Shown here piece after piece: positions 5,482 to 13,100 of a stretch of 16,462 nucleotides of DNA. The stretch lies in NCBI GenBank assembly GCA_000435835.1, contig FR883416.1, positions 1 to 16,462 of the forward strand, in the 5' to 3' direction. Made by a program: the position numbers and the translations under genes. The DNA is from Clostridium sp. CAG:221. GTDB taxonomy: Bacteria; Bacillota; Clostridia; Clostridiales; Clostridiaceae. The notes under the pieces were generated by a model, which saw only the letters and a list, made by a program, of their open reading frames with translations, was not told the DNA's origin and ran no database searches. Each line of letters starts with the position of its first letter. The first letter of the stretch is position 1.

Positions 5482-6840
5482 CTATACAGTCTTAGTCAAC
5501 TTAACAACAGTCTCAGCGTGAGGTGTGTTAGGGAACATGTCCTTAACTGTACTCTTTTCTACTTTGTAACCTGCTGCAAGTAGAGTTTCTAAGTTATCTA
5601 CCATTGTCTTTGGATTACATGAAACATATATTATTTCTTTTGCATTGAATTTAATTACGTAATCTAATGCTTTTGGAGATACACCACTTCTTGGTGGATC
5701 TAAGATTATTATGTCTGGTTTAACTTTAACTTTTTTAATAGTTTCAGCTACATCACCAGCAATAAACTCACAGTTATCTAAACCATTTAGCTTAGCATTT
5801 TCTTTTGCTGCTTCAACAGCTTCTTCAATAAGTTCAAGACCAATAACCTTTTTAGCATTAGGTGCTGCTATTTGCCCTATAGTTCCTGTTCCACAATAAA
5901 GGTCAAACACAACTTTATTATCTCCATTTCCCATGAAATCTCTTACTATGCTGTAAAGAGATTCTGCTCCTCTAGAGTTAGTTTGGAAGAATGAGAATGG
6001 TGATATCTTAAATTTAAGACCTAATAATTCTTCTGTTATATAATCTCTACCATATAGTATATTAACTTTTTCAGGTACTACTGCATCTGAGAATGAATTA
6101 TTTTCAGTATGTAATACTGATACTAATTGACCTTTATAAGTTTGTGATTTTAAAATTTCTGTATATTCACTTAAATCAAAATCTATTTGAGTAGTTGTAA
6201 CAAGGTTTACCATAAGTTCTCCAGTATTAGATGCTTTTCTAACTACAAGATGTCTTAAGTATCCTTCTCTCTTCATTACTCTATAGTAAGGAAGGTTTTG
6301 CTTTCTAAAGTAATCTACTGTAAGTGTAAGAACTTTTCTAAAGTCTTCATCCACTATCATACAGTTGTCAACTGTATGCACACCAAAAGATTTACCTTTC
6401 ATATGCATACCTAAAGTAAGCTCTCCACCTTTTTCTAAATCACCAAAAGTGAATTCCATCTTATTTCTATATTCCCAAGTATTTTCGCTACCTTTAACTC
6501 CAAGATACATTCCCATTGGAAGATCCTTACCTTCAAATAGCTCACATACTTCATCACTCAATAACTCTAATTGTTTTTCATAAGTTAAGTTTTGAGAGCT
6601 ACATCCTCCACAAACACCAAAATGAGGACATGGTGCTTCTATTTCATATGGCGCTTTTTCTAAAACTTCCACAAGTTTTACATCTGCATATGCATCTCTT
6701 TTTTTCTTTACAGTTCCTTTTATAGTTTGACCTGGGAAAGCCCCTTTAATATATAATTTTTTACCTTCAAATTCGCTTATCCCAACTGAAGGAAATTCTG
6801 TTTTTTCAATTTTTACTGTAACTTGGCTTCCTCTTTTCAT
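5482..6840 (-). CDS. rlmCD: 23S rRNA (uracil-C5)-methyltransferase, RlmCD/RlmD type
   Basis: A 452-residue SAM-dependent RNA m5U methyltransferase of the TrmA/RumA family, acting on 23S rRNA. Domains in order: an N-terminal TRAM RNA-binding domain (about 1-60); an iron-sulfur cysteine set CPHFGVCGGC (Cys71, 77, 80) with Cys160; an inserted RNA-contact region; then the Rossmann domain with FDLYCGTGTIG (312-322), ILDPPRSG (379-386) and the catalytic Cys408 in YVSCNP. The end MFPNTPHAETVVKL is the usual family C-terminus. AGGAG lies eight bases before the ATG. It is probably the last gene of the lipoprotein-RDD-methyltransferase run and has a long trailer with a duplicated copy beyond. Which uracil it methylates (747, 1939 or both) cannot be read from sequence, so the symbol is tentative. 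Confidence 0.93.
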   Translation of the reverse strand: MKRGSQVTVKIEKTEFPSVGISEFEGKKLYIKGAFPGQTIKGTVKKKRDAYADVKLVEVLEKAPYEIEAPCPHFGVCGGCSSQNLTYEKQLELLSDEVCELFEGKDLPMGMYLGVKGSENTWEYRNKMEFTFGDLEKGGELTLGMHMKGKSFGVHTVDNCMIVDEDFRKVLTLTVDYFRKQNLPYYRVMKREGYLRHLVVRKASNTGELMVNLVTTTQIDFDLSEYTEILKSQTYKGQLVSVLHTENNSFSDAVVPEKVNILYGRDYITEELLGLKFKISPFSFFQTNSRGAESLYSIVRDFMGNGDNKVVFDLYCGTGTIGQIAAPNAKKVIGLELIEEAVEAAKENAKLNGLDNCEFIAGDVAETIKKVKVKPDIIILDPPRSGVSPKALDYVIKFNAKEIIYVSCNPKTMVDNLETLLAAGYKVEKSTVKDMFPNTPHAETVVKLTKTV

Positions 6841-6877
6841 AGTCCACTCCTATTTATATTTATTCATCATAAGCATA

Positions 6878-7213
6878 TTATCTTAATACAAATTTTCTTC
6901 CTAATGTTTTACCGCCTAAAAATTCTTGTACTAAAGGATAATATAACACATTACTTACAATAAACACAATAAGGAACATTTCCTCTCTCATAACTATTTT
7001 ATAACCTGCAACCTTAAATATTAACGAAATTGCTAAATATAATATTAACGCAATAACCACTGCCACTATTTGGTCTACAATACCACTTAAAATATTTTTA
7101 ATAAACCTAATTACTTTTCCATCTTCTTTTAAAACAGTATCTACTACTATTTCTTCTGATGTCCCTTCTTCAATATTTTCCTCTAAATTTTCAAATTCAT
7201 CTTTATTATTCAT
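6878..7213 (-). CDS. RDD-like small membrane protein
   Basis: A 111-residue protein with an acidic cytoplasmic N-terminus (1-30), membrane helices at about 44-68 and 79-96, and a final GGKTLGRKFVLR. An Asp at the head of the first helix (GIVDQIVAVV, Asp47) and the GKTLGRK block are the marks of the RDD family, named for Arg-Asp-Asp. It stops right after that block, so the third helix of a complete RDD protein is missing. It is therefore a short or truncated member, and its function is unknown. GGAGGAG precedes the ATG. It starts 19 bases after the lipoprotein gene and lies 37 bases before the methyltransferase gene, so co-transcription is likely. Confidence 0.7.
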   Translation of the reverse strand: MNNKDEFENLEENIEEGTSEEIVVDTVLKEDGKVIRFIKNILSGIVDQIVAVVIALILYLAISLIFKVAGYKIVMREEMFLIVFIVSNVLYYPLVQEFLGGKTLGRKFVLR

Positions 7214-7232
7214 TTATTATCTCCTCCATTTT

Positions 7233-7901
7233 TTATTTAAAGTTATACTCTTTACTTTCTAATGTATAAATTAAATAATCATCTGTTATAGTTATTGTTT
7301 CTGATAATCCATCAAGTTTATTTTCAATTTTATTTACTCCTGAACTATTAGTGATTATATCATATATTTCTTTATTTAATTCAGTATAATCCCTATTCTC
7401 TTCCCCTGTAAAGGCTTCTGAGAAAGCTTTTATAGCTGTATTTTCAAATTTGAATTCTCCTTCTTCTTTTATTGCTTTATTATCAAGGTTAAATCCAATT
7501 TTTAATACCAGCTTACCAGAAGATAAATCATTTCCATATTGAACTAATTCATATGTCATACTTTCTATTCTGTTGCTTTCTGGTTCTGGTATTTCTAAAT
7601 ATAGACCATTTCTATTTACAGTTGTTCCATTTTCATCTTTAACTTCTTCATGTAAACTATATTCATCTTGTACTTTTAGTATAGTACATATATCTTCTAT
7701 TCTGTGTAATATTTCTTCATGTAAATTTTGAACTTCATTTCTAGAGTAATCAGTTGCCCATGTACCTTCAGCTTGTATATTTTCTATAACTCTAGCTTTA
7801 TTATCCTCTAATGAAATACTAATATTATCTTTATTAGTACATGATACCATAGTCATCATTAATAATCCGCTTAAAATAATTGAAATTCTCTTTTTATTCA
7901 T
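7233..7901 (-). CDS. Putative lipoprotein, unknown function
   Basis: A 222-residue protein with a basic start (MNKKR), a hydrophobic core and a lipobox ending MVSC, so Cys21 should be lipidated and the protein anchored outside the membrane. The rest is acidic and looks like a mixed alpha/beta extracellular domain, with an amphipathic stretch around 54-85 and beta-rich repeats such as KLVLKIGFNL and LIYTLESKEYNF. I recognise no family. It has a good ribosome-binding site (AGAGG) and its own extended -10 promoter (7956-7984). It heads the run with the RDD-like gene and the rRNA methyltransferase gene, but that context gives no functional clue. Confidence 0.75.
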   Translation of the reverse strand: MNKKRISIILSGLLMMTMVSCTNKDNISISLEDNKARVIENIQAEGTWATDYSRNEVQNLHEEILHRIEDICTILKVQDEYSLHEEVKDENGTTVNRNGLYLEIPEPESNRIESMTYELVQYGNDLSSGKLVLKIGFNLDNKAIKEEGEFKFENTAIKAFSEAFTGEENRDYTELNKEIYDIITNSSGVNKIENKLDGLSETITITDDYLIYTLESKEYNFK

Positions 7902-7955
7902 AAATTACCTCTTCTTCCATCGATAAAAGTTTTTATGATTTCTTAAATCCAATAT

Positions 7956-7984
7956 ATTATAACATTTCAAAAAGTTATTTTAAA
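7956..7984 (-). promoter_or_regulatory. Promoter of the lipoprotein-RDD-methyltransferase run
   Basis: Minus strand: TTTAAA (7979-7984), a 17-base spacer ending in TGT, then perfect TATAAT (7956-7961), making an extended -10. The start near 7950 leaves about 50 bases to the lipoprotein ATG. No terminator is visible after comEA, so read-through from it is also possible. Confidence 0.6.
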
Positions 7985-8026
7985 GTTTTAGCACTAATCT
8001 TTAAATAAAATTCATATGTCAAATAC

Positions 8027-8698
8027 TTATAAAGTTATTTGCTCTTTTATCTTTTCAAAAGTCTTATCACCTATTCCATCAACATTTTTTAATTCCTCTA
8101 AAGATTTGAAACCTCCATTAGCTTCTCTATAATCAATTATGCTTTGTGCTTTTATATCTCCAATTCCTGTTATCTTCTTAAGTTGTTCTAAATCTGCTGT
8201 ATTTATATTTATTAATGTACTGCTTTTGCTATCATTGTCAGTGCTATTTCCGCTAGATACACTACTATTTTGAACTACACTACTTTCTGTTTCATCATTA
8301 ATATTGCCAATAATAATAAGTTCATGATTCACCAGTTCTTCTGCTCTATTGATGCAGCTTAAATCTGCCTCTTCTGTGACTCCCCCTGCCATGTCAATTA
8401 GATCTTTAATAATACTTCCTTCTTCTAATTGATAAACATCCGGTCTTGCAACTTCTCCTTTTATTTCAACTACTATTTTATTTTTCTCTAAATTGTTCTC
8501 ATTGCTATTATCAGTATTTTCTTTCATGGATGAATCATATTCCATATTATCATTGCTTTCCTCTGTAAATATTTCCGTCATATATTCTTCCTTAAAAGCA
8601 TTGCTACTATTTTGTTTATATAAAAATATTGAAGCAATAAAAATAATAATACTAACTATAGTTAAGCCTATAATCTTTTTATTTTTTAAATCAATCAT
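8027..8698 (-). CDS. comEA: ComEA-type DNA-binding competence protein
   Basis: A 223-residue membrane-anchored DNA receptor of the DNA-uptake pathway; it binds incoming double-stranded DNA outside the membrane. Order of parts: N-terminal anchor helix (about 8-27), an acidic Asn/Ser-rich linker, an SLBB domain (about 75-131: KIVVEIKGEVARPDVYQL, AGGVTEEADL), a second Ser/Asn/Asp linker (136-160), and a double helix-hairpin-helix domain (162-221: LININTADLEQLKKITGIG, then FKSLEELKNVDGIG). This is the usual ComEA layout. AGGTGGGAG sits before the ATG. The comEC channel gene that often follows is absent; a lipoprotein gene follows instead. Natural transformation in clostridia is poorly documented, so the present-day role is uncertain. 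Confidence 0.92.
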   Translation of the reverse strand: MIDLKNKKIIGLTIVSIIIFIASIFLYKQNSSNAFKEEYMTEIFTEESNDNMEYDSSMKENTDNSNENNLEKNKIVVEIKGEVARPDVYQLEEGSIIKDLIDMAGGVTEEADLSCINRAEELVNHELIIIGNINDETESSVVQNSSVSSGNSTDNDSKSSTLININTADLEQLKKITGIGDIKAQSIIDYREANGGFKSLEELKNVDGIGDKTFEKIKEQITL

Positions 8699-8794
8699 TT
8701 TCTCCCACCTTTTTTATAATATTTAATTATTAACATATATATTAAATTTAATCCGAATTTTCGGTAATTTTCGTACATATCAATGGAATTTATA

Positions 8795-8812
8795 TATAAT
8801 CTTTGCTAAAAT
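8795..8812 (+). promoter_or_regulatory. Candidate -10 boxes upstream of the carboxypeptidase gene
   Basis: Two candidates: TATAAT at 8795-8800, whose -35 partner (CGTACA, 8772-8777) is weak, and an extended -10 TGC-TAAAAT at 8804-8812. Either gives a leader of roughly 25-40 bases. A short dyad CCGAA/TTCGG (8754-8763) lies between this and comEA; its meaning is unknown. I did not find a clear comEA promoter. Confidence 0.4.
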
Positions 8813-8845
8813 GAAACAGAATAAAAATATATACGGGAGATACTT

Positions 8846-10177
8846 ATGGGGAAATATATAAAAAAAATAATTGCTTCACTTTTTATTTTTGTTATTTTAA
8901 TTTGGAATATAGACATGATCAATGCCAATGCTTACGTTAGTGAAGTACCAGAATTAAATGCACAAGGTGTGTGCTTAATTGATGGATATACTGGAGATAT
9001 TCTCTATGAAAAAAATTCTGATGTTCAATTTGAACCAGCATCTACAACAAAAGTAATGACGGCAATAATTACTTTAGAAAATTGTTCACTTACTGAACAA
9101 GTTACCATTGGAGAAAATCCTCCTTATGCAGATGGAAGTTCCATGGGACTTCAGGAAGGTGAAGTTTACACTGTTGAAGAGCTACTTATAGGACTTTTAT
9201 TACCTTCTGCCAATGATGCTGCTGAGGCACTTGCTGAACATGTAGGAGGCTCAGTGGAAAATTTCGCTAAAATGATGACAGCAAAAGCACATGAAATTGG
9301 TGCTGTAAATACTACATTTAAAAATCCTAGCGGATTGCATGAAGAAGGACATCTTACTACAGCTCATGATTTAGCTTTAATATTACAATACGCAGCTGAA
9401 TATAATGATTTCGTTAGAATATCGCAAATCGATGAATATTATTATAAAAATCATCCTTATTCAGATGGTAGTGAACGTTGGGCAATAAATGGTAACAATT
9501 GTGCACCTTATTCAAGTTATGCACAATATAACTACCCTGAATATGTTTATGATTATCTTTTTACTGGGAAGACTGGATGGACTGATGAAGCTAATCATAC
9601 TTATGTAGCAGCGGCAAAGAAGGATTCTCAATATTTAATTGCTGCTTTTCTAAATGCAGATAATAAAGCTGAACACTATGGAAGCGTTGGTCCTTTGTTT
9701 GATTGGGGATTTGAAAACTTTATTACTAAAAAAATAGTTTCTTTAGGGGAAACTTTAGATAGTTATGTAATTAATAATGATGTTACTATTCCATTAACAA
9801 GCGATAGAGATATATATTATACTTTCTTATCTACCGATAATTTATCTCCATCTATAACTGTTAATTATGCTAAGAAAGATTATTCTACTCAAACTATTAA
9901 CAAAGGGGACATACTATTTGAAAATGCCTCACTTTTAGTAAATGGAAGTACATATACCAATGTTAATTTGGTAAGTGCAGGTTCAAGAATTTACACTACT
10001 TCTGTAAATGTAGAAGAAACGGTAAATAGTATATCTTCAAAGAAATTTTTTAAGCCTTCATTAATTGCTATAGTTATTATCTTAATAATACTTTTTTTTA
10101 ATATAAGAAGAAGTATAAGAAGAAAAATCCAATATAACAAACGTAGAAGAAGTATAAGAAGAAAACATAGATTTTAA
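8846..10177 (+). CDS. D-alanyl-D-alanine carboxypeptidase (penicillin-binding, S11)
   Basis: A 443-residue exported D,D-carboxypeptidase of the PBP5/DacF type that removes the terminal D-Ala from peptidoglycan stem peptides. A signal peptide (about 1-29, ending ANA-Y) is followed by the penicillin-binding domain with the SxxK nucleophile STTK (66-69), SAN (121-123) and KTG (242-244). A beta-rich C-terminal domain runs from about 300 to 395. Residues 404-420 form a membrane helix, then a very basic tail in which RRSIRRK occurs twice, 13 residues apart. Most family members end in an amphipathic anchor, so a full helix plus basic tail is less usual. GGGAG precedes the ATG. The gene is monocistronic. 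I leave the symbol open because dacA, dacB and dacF types cannot be told apart here. Confidence 0.93.
   Translation: MGKYIKKIIASLFIFVILIWNIDMINANAYVSEVPELNAQGVCLIDGYTGDILYEKNSDVQFEPASTTKVMTAIITLENCSLTEQVTIGENPPYADGSSMGLQEGEVYTVEELLIGLLLPSANDAAEALAEHVGGSVENFAKMMTAKAHEIGAVNTTFKNPSGLHEEGHLTTAHDLALILQYAAEYNDFVRISQIDEYYYKNHPYSDGSERWAINGNNCAPYSSYAQYNYPEYVYDYLFTGKTGWTDEANHTYVAAAKKDSQYLIAAFLNADNKAEHYGSVGPLFDWGFENFITKKIVSLGETLDSYVINNDVTIPLTSDRDIYYTFLSTDNLSPSITVNYAKKDYSTQTINKGDILFENASLLVNGSTYTNVNLVSAGSRIYTTSVNVEETVNSISSKKFFKPSLIAIVIILIILFFNIRRSIRRKIQYNKRRRSIRRKHRF
10106..10165 (+). repeat. In-frame 21-base direct repeat at the carboxypeptidase 3' end
   Basis: The same 21 bases (AGAAGAAGTATAAGAAGAAA plus one A) stand at 10106-10126 and 10145-10165. 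The period is 39 bases, exactly 13 codons, and each copy encodes RRSIRRK. It indicates a recent in-frame duplication that lengthened the basic tail. Confidence 0.85.
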
Positions 10178-10187
10178 TATTTACAAA

Positions 10188-10225
10188 CAAAATAAGTGAG
10201 TCCAAAATTGGACTCACTTATTTTG
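10188..10225. terminator. Strong bidirectional terminator
   Basis: Perfect 17-bp stem (10188-10204 with 10209-10225) with a 4-base loop, between the converging carboxypeptidase and pseudouridine synthase genes. The right arm overlaps the last codons and stop of the minus-strand gene. On the plus strand the flank is GCTTCTTTT; on the minus strand it is TTTGTAAATA. Confidence 0.9.
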
Positions 10226-11123
10226 CTTCTTTTAAGTTTGCTATTAATTTTTCTATATCTGCTGGAAGTTTTGCTGTCAATGCTAATTCATCTTTTGTTC
10301 TTGGCGATTGGAACTTTAATTTATAAGCATGTAGTGCCTGCCTACTGATTAAACCACTATCATCTGTCTCACCATATAAAGTGTCACCATAAATAGGATG
10401 GCCCATTGCTTTCATATGAACTCTAATTTGATGAGTTCTTCCAGTTTCTAAAAGACATTCAACAAGTTCAGCATCTTTATAGCTTTCTATTACCTTGTAA
10501 TGAGTTATGCTTCTTTGACCTCTTTCATCTATGACCCTAGCCATAACTCCTTCAATTTCTGGTCTATATATAGGAAGATCTATTGTCCCTTCCTTTTCTG
10601 AGAAATGACCATGAACTAAAGCTAAATAGCGTTTTTCTACATTATTATTTTGCATTTGATTGGATAATTCGCTATGAGCATATTGGTTCTTTGCCACTAT
10701 TATAAGACCTGATGTATCCATGTCTAATCTACTTACTAACCTTACTATACAATCTTGATTACTTTCTTTAAAATAATATAGCAATCCATTAGCAAGGGTT
10801 CCACTTTGATATCTTTTAGTTGGATGTACCACCATGTTAGGTGACTTATTAATAACTATGATATCTTTATCTTCATATACTATATCAAGATCTATTTTCT
10901 CAGGAGTAATATTTTGACTTTCCTTCTTGGCTAGATTTATCACAATCTCATCATTTTCTTTTAATACATAGTTCATCTTAACAGGATTATTATTTACTAA
11001 TATCCTCTTATCAATTGATGCACCTTTTATAAGTCTTGATGATAATCCCATCTTTTCCTTTAAGAATTCTCTTATTTTTCTTCCTTCAAAGTTCTTATCT
11101 ACTTTTTCTTCTAAAGTACTCAT
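10218..11123 (-). CDS. RluD-family rRNA pseudouridine synthase
   Basis: A 301-residue enzyme converting uridines in large-subunit rRNA to pseudouridine. It has an N-terminal S4 RNA-binding domain (about 13-62: GRKIREFLKEKMGLSSRLIK, DKRILVNN) and the RluA/RluD catalytic domain, with the signature RLDMDTSGLIIVAKN, where Asp134 is the catalytic residue. Other family blocks are the substrate-loop HPTKRYQSGTLANGL, ETGRTHQIRVHMKAMGHPIYGDTLYG and the late RQALHAYKL. GGAGGAG precedes the ATG. It starts 24 bases after the LCP gene and ends in the terminator at 10188-10225, so it is probably the last gene of the obgE transcript. Several clostridial paralogs (RluD, YjbO and YlyB types) share these motifs, so the target uridine is not assigned. 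Confidence 0.93.
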   Translation of the reverse strand: MSTLEEKVDKNFEGRKIREFLKEKMGLSSRLIKGASIDKRILVNNNPVKMNYVLKENDEIVINLAKKESQNITPEKIDLDIVYEDKDIIVINKSPNMVVHPTKRYQSGTLANGLLYYFKESNQDCIVRLVSRLDMDTSGLIIVAKNQYAHSELSNQMQNNNVEKRYLALVHGHFSEKEGTIDLPIYRPEIEGVMARVIDERGQRSITHYKVIESYKDAELVECLLETGRTHQIRVHMKAMGHPIYGDTLYGETDDSGLISRQALHAYKLKFQSPRTKDELALTAKLPADIEKLIANLKEAK

Positions 11124-11147
11124 TAAACTCCTCCATCATAATATAAA

Positions 11148-12494
11148 TTAATTATAGTCTTCACCTAAAATTATAATTGCATCATATTCAGGGTAATCAC
11201 TTGCGTCCTTACTTGTCTTACTTATACCTGTATCACTTTTTAAAATTTCCCTAAGCTCACTATCTTTACATATTATAATTGACTTATTAGTTGCCTCTCC
11301 ATTATCTATAGTAACATTTGCATATCCTATTTCCTGAAGATCACTTCTGAAGCTGCCTGCTAATCCATTAGTATTAGTTCCATTTAAAACTAAAATATTA
11401 TAGCTAGTCCTATCTACTGAAGATATGGCTACTCCAGACTGAAGAGCATCTAATATATCTGCATTATAACTTTTTTCAACCACTAAAAATGATTGACCGT
11501 AAATTTCTTCATCATATCCTTGCAATGTATGCATACTTATTCCTGAATTATTTACAATCTTTAAGGCATACTTAAGTATTTGGCTACCGCTCATATTAGT
11601 TACTACATTAGATTTTACAGCATTCATCACATCTGGTACATCTAACAAAATAAGTGGATTCATTAGCTTTTTAAATAAAGCCTGCATGAACCTTTGTTGA
11701 TTTGATATTCTTCCTAAATCTCCATCAACAAACCCGCTTCCATCATTATTTTTTCTCCATCTGATAAATTCTTCAGCTTTTTTACCATCAAGAAGAACTG
11801 TATCACCTTCTGTAAAATGAATATGAAGATCTTGTGCATCATCATCATAATCCATATTTCTATCTATATACATTTCTATTCCGCCAATGGCATCTATTAT
11901 ACTTCTAAAAGCTTGATAATCTATTTCAACAATATAATTTATATTTATTTCTAATAAATTTTCAACCTGCATCACAAGTTCATCTTCTCCACCTAATGCA
12001 TAAGCAGCATTTATCTTCCAATACGGAATATAGTTTCCGTCAGAATCATAAGCATCTTCCACTTCTATAAGTGTATCTCTCGGTATTGATACTATATTAA
12101 CAGCATCTGTAACAGGATTATAATTGAAAACCATTATAGTATCTGTTCTTCTAATCCCAACATTACCTTCCTGATCTACATCCCCTATATCCATACCTAC
12201 CACTAATATGTTTAATGATTCATTTTTAGCTGGCTGTTTTCCGCCTCCAAGGTTATCTGTCTTTAAGCCAAAAATAAATGATAAAGCATATATTGCGGCA
12301 AAAGCTATAAGTAAGAAAATTAATATTACAAATGAAGCTACTGCCCTTTTTCTTTGAGCTTTTTTCTTTGCTTTTCTTCTAGCTTCTTTCCTTTTTTCCA
12401 TTTTTACTCTTTCAGCTTTGCTAAGGACATGAGCATTAGGTCTTTTTTTCTTTGCAACATTATCACTTTTTTTATCATCTTTATGTGTAGCCAT
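11148..12494 (-). CDS. LytR-CpsA-Psr (LCP) family cell-wall transferase
   Basis: A 448-residue type II membrane protein. LCP enzymes attach undecaprenyl-linked anionic polymers (teichoic acid-like or capsular) to peptidoglycan outside the cell. It has a long, very basic cytoplasmic tail (1-50, rich in Lys/Arg), one membrane helix (52-75), and the LCP domain (about 94-275) with RRTDTI (115-120), SIPRDT (136-141), KINAAY (160-165) and DLGRISNQQRF (259-269). These arginines and aspartates bind pyrophosphate and metal in the family. A C-terminal LytR_C domain (about 364-446, YNILVLNGTNTNGLAGSF) follows. GAGGT sits before the ATG. It begins 30 bases after yqeK in the nadD operon. Clostridia often carry a LytR gene here; the linkage reason is unknown. 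Confidence 0.93.
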   Translation of the reverse strand: MATHKDDKKSDNVAKKKRPNAHVLSKAERVKMEKRKEARRKAKKKAQRKRAVASFVILIFLLIAFAAIYALSFIFGLKTDNLGGGKQPAKNESLNILVVGMDIGDVDQEGNVGIRRTDTIMVFNYNPVTDAVNIVSIPRDTLIEVEDAYDSDGNYIPYWKINAAYALGGEDELVMQVENLLEININYIVEIDYQAFRSIIDAIGGIEMYIDRNMDYDDDAQDLHIHFTEGDTVLLDGKKAEEFIRWRKNNDGSGFVDGDLGRISNQQRFMQALFKKLMNPLILLDVPDVMNAVKSNVVTNMSGSQILKYALKIVNNSGISMHTLQGYDEEIYGQSFLVVEKSYNADILDALQSGVAISSVDRTSYNILVLNGTNTNGLAGSFRSDLQEIGYANVTIDNGEATNKSIIICKDSELREILKSDTGISKTSKDASDYPEYDAIIILGEDYN

Positions 12495-12524
12495 ACTAAT
12501 TACCTCACAAATAATTTTATATAT

Positions 12525-13097
12525 TTATTTATAATTATTATACAATAAATAATTTCTTGCTTTAACTGTATTTATATCAATTAAACACCCTTTTTCAAGT
12601 AAATATTTTATTGTATGAGTTAAAGCATTTAGCATAGCTTTATCTAAATCATCTTTGCTATCATTTCTTAATTCTTCTACCCCTGAAAAATCTCTTGATG
12701 GCTCAATCATATCTGCTAAATATATTATCTTATCAAGCTTTGACATATTTTCTTTTCCTGTAGTATGCCATCTTATAGCACTTAATATTTCTTCATCTTC
12801 TATTTCAAAATGTTCTCTAGCCACTATAGGCCCTACAATAGAATGCCATAATTCTCTTGTATTTTTCTCATCAAAACTTAAGTTTATGTTATTTTTATCT
12901 ATAACTTCTAGCAATTCCTGTGGCGATAAGTTTTTTGCTATATCATGGGCTAAAGCTGCTATTTCAGCTTTTTTAATATCTACTCCGTATATTTTAGCTA
13001 AGCTTTTAGCTGTTTCAACTACACCTAAAGTATGTAGATATCTTCCCTTTACCAGATTTTCTTCCAAATACTTCTTCATGAATTCAATATCTTTCAT
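12525..13097 (-). CDS. yqeK: HD-domain bis(5'-nucleosyl)-tetraphosphatase (symmetrical) YqeK
   Basis: A 190-residue HD-superfamily hydrolase that splits Ap4A into two ADP, limiting this alarmone-like nucleotide. Metal-ligand positions of the family are visible: His22 (RYLHTLGV), His51-Asp52 (ALAHDIAK), His85 (ELWHSIVG), His111 (IRWHTTG) and Asp129 (YLADMIEPSRDF). Length and ending (VKARNYLLYN) are normal. It starts three bases after the nadD stop, and its ribosome-binding site (GGGGGGAC) lies inside the last nadD codons, so translation is probably coupled. The nadD-yqeK pair is conserved across Firmicutes. In many of them rsfS comes next, but here an LCP gene follows. Confidence 0.94.
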   Translation of the reverse strand: MKDIEFMKKYLEENLVKGRYLHTLGVVETAKSLAKIYGVDIKKAEIAALAHDIAKNLSPQELLEVIDKNNINLSFDEKNTRELWHSIVGPIVAREHFEIEDEEILSAIRWHTTGKENMSKLDKIIYLADMIEPSRDFSGVEELRNDSKDDLDKAMLNALTHTIKYLLEKGCLIDINTVKARNYLLYNNYK

Positions 13098-13100
13098 TAA

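Larger units (their letters stand above)
5309..5491. repeat. Trailer repeat, copy B (rRNA methyltransferase 3' end)
   Basis: Second copy of the repeat, holding the same three parts in the same order. The conserved block (5399-5491, 93 bases) overlaps the last three codons and stop of the methyltransferase gene. On the minus strand the block has an open frame (5476-5384, 30 codons) whose peptide aligns with that of copy A: TTVHAR(D/T)VQET, then VDW(K/L)H(P/S)TAEM. The 9-base gap between copies removes exactly three codons. There is no start codon in that frame, so coding is not established. Confidence 0.8.

Noticed and set aside
5078..5491. CRISPR array suggested by spaced repeats.
   Set aside because: Only two imperfect copies with long, non-uniform spacing, and they include a gene end and terminators.
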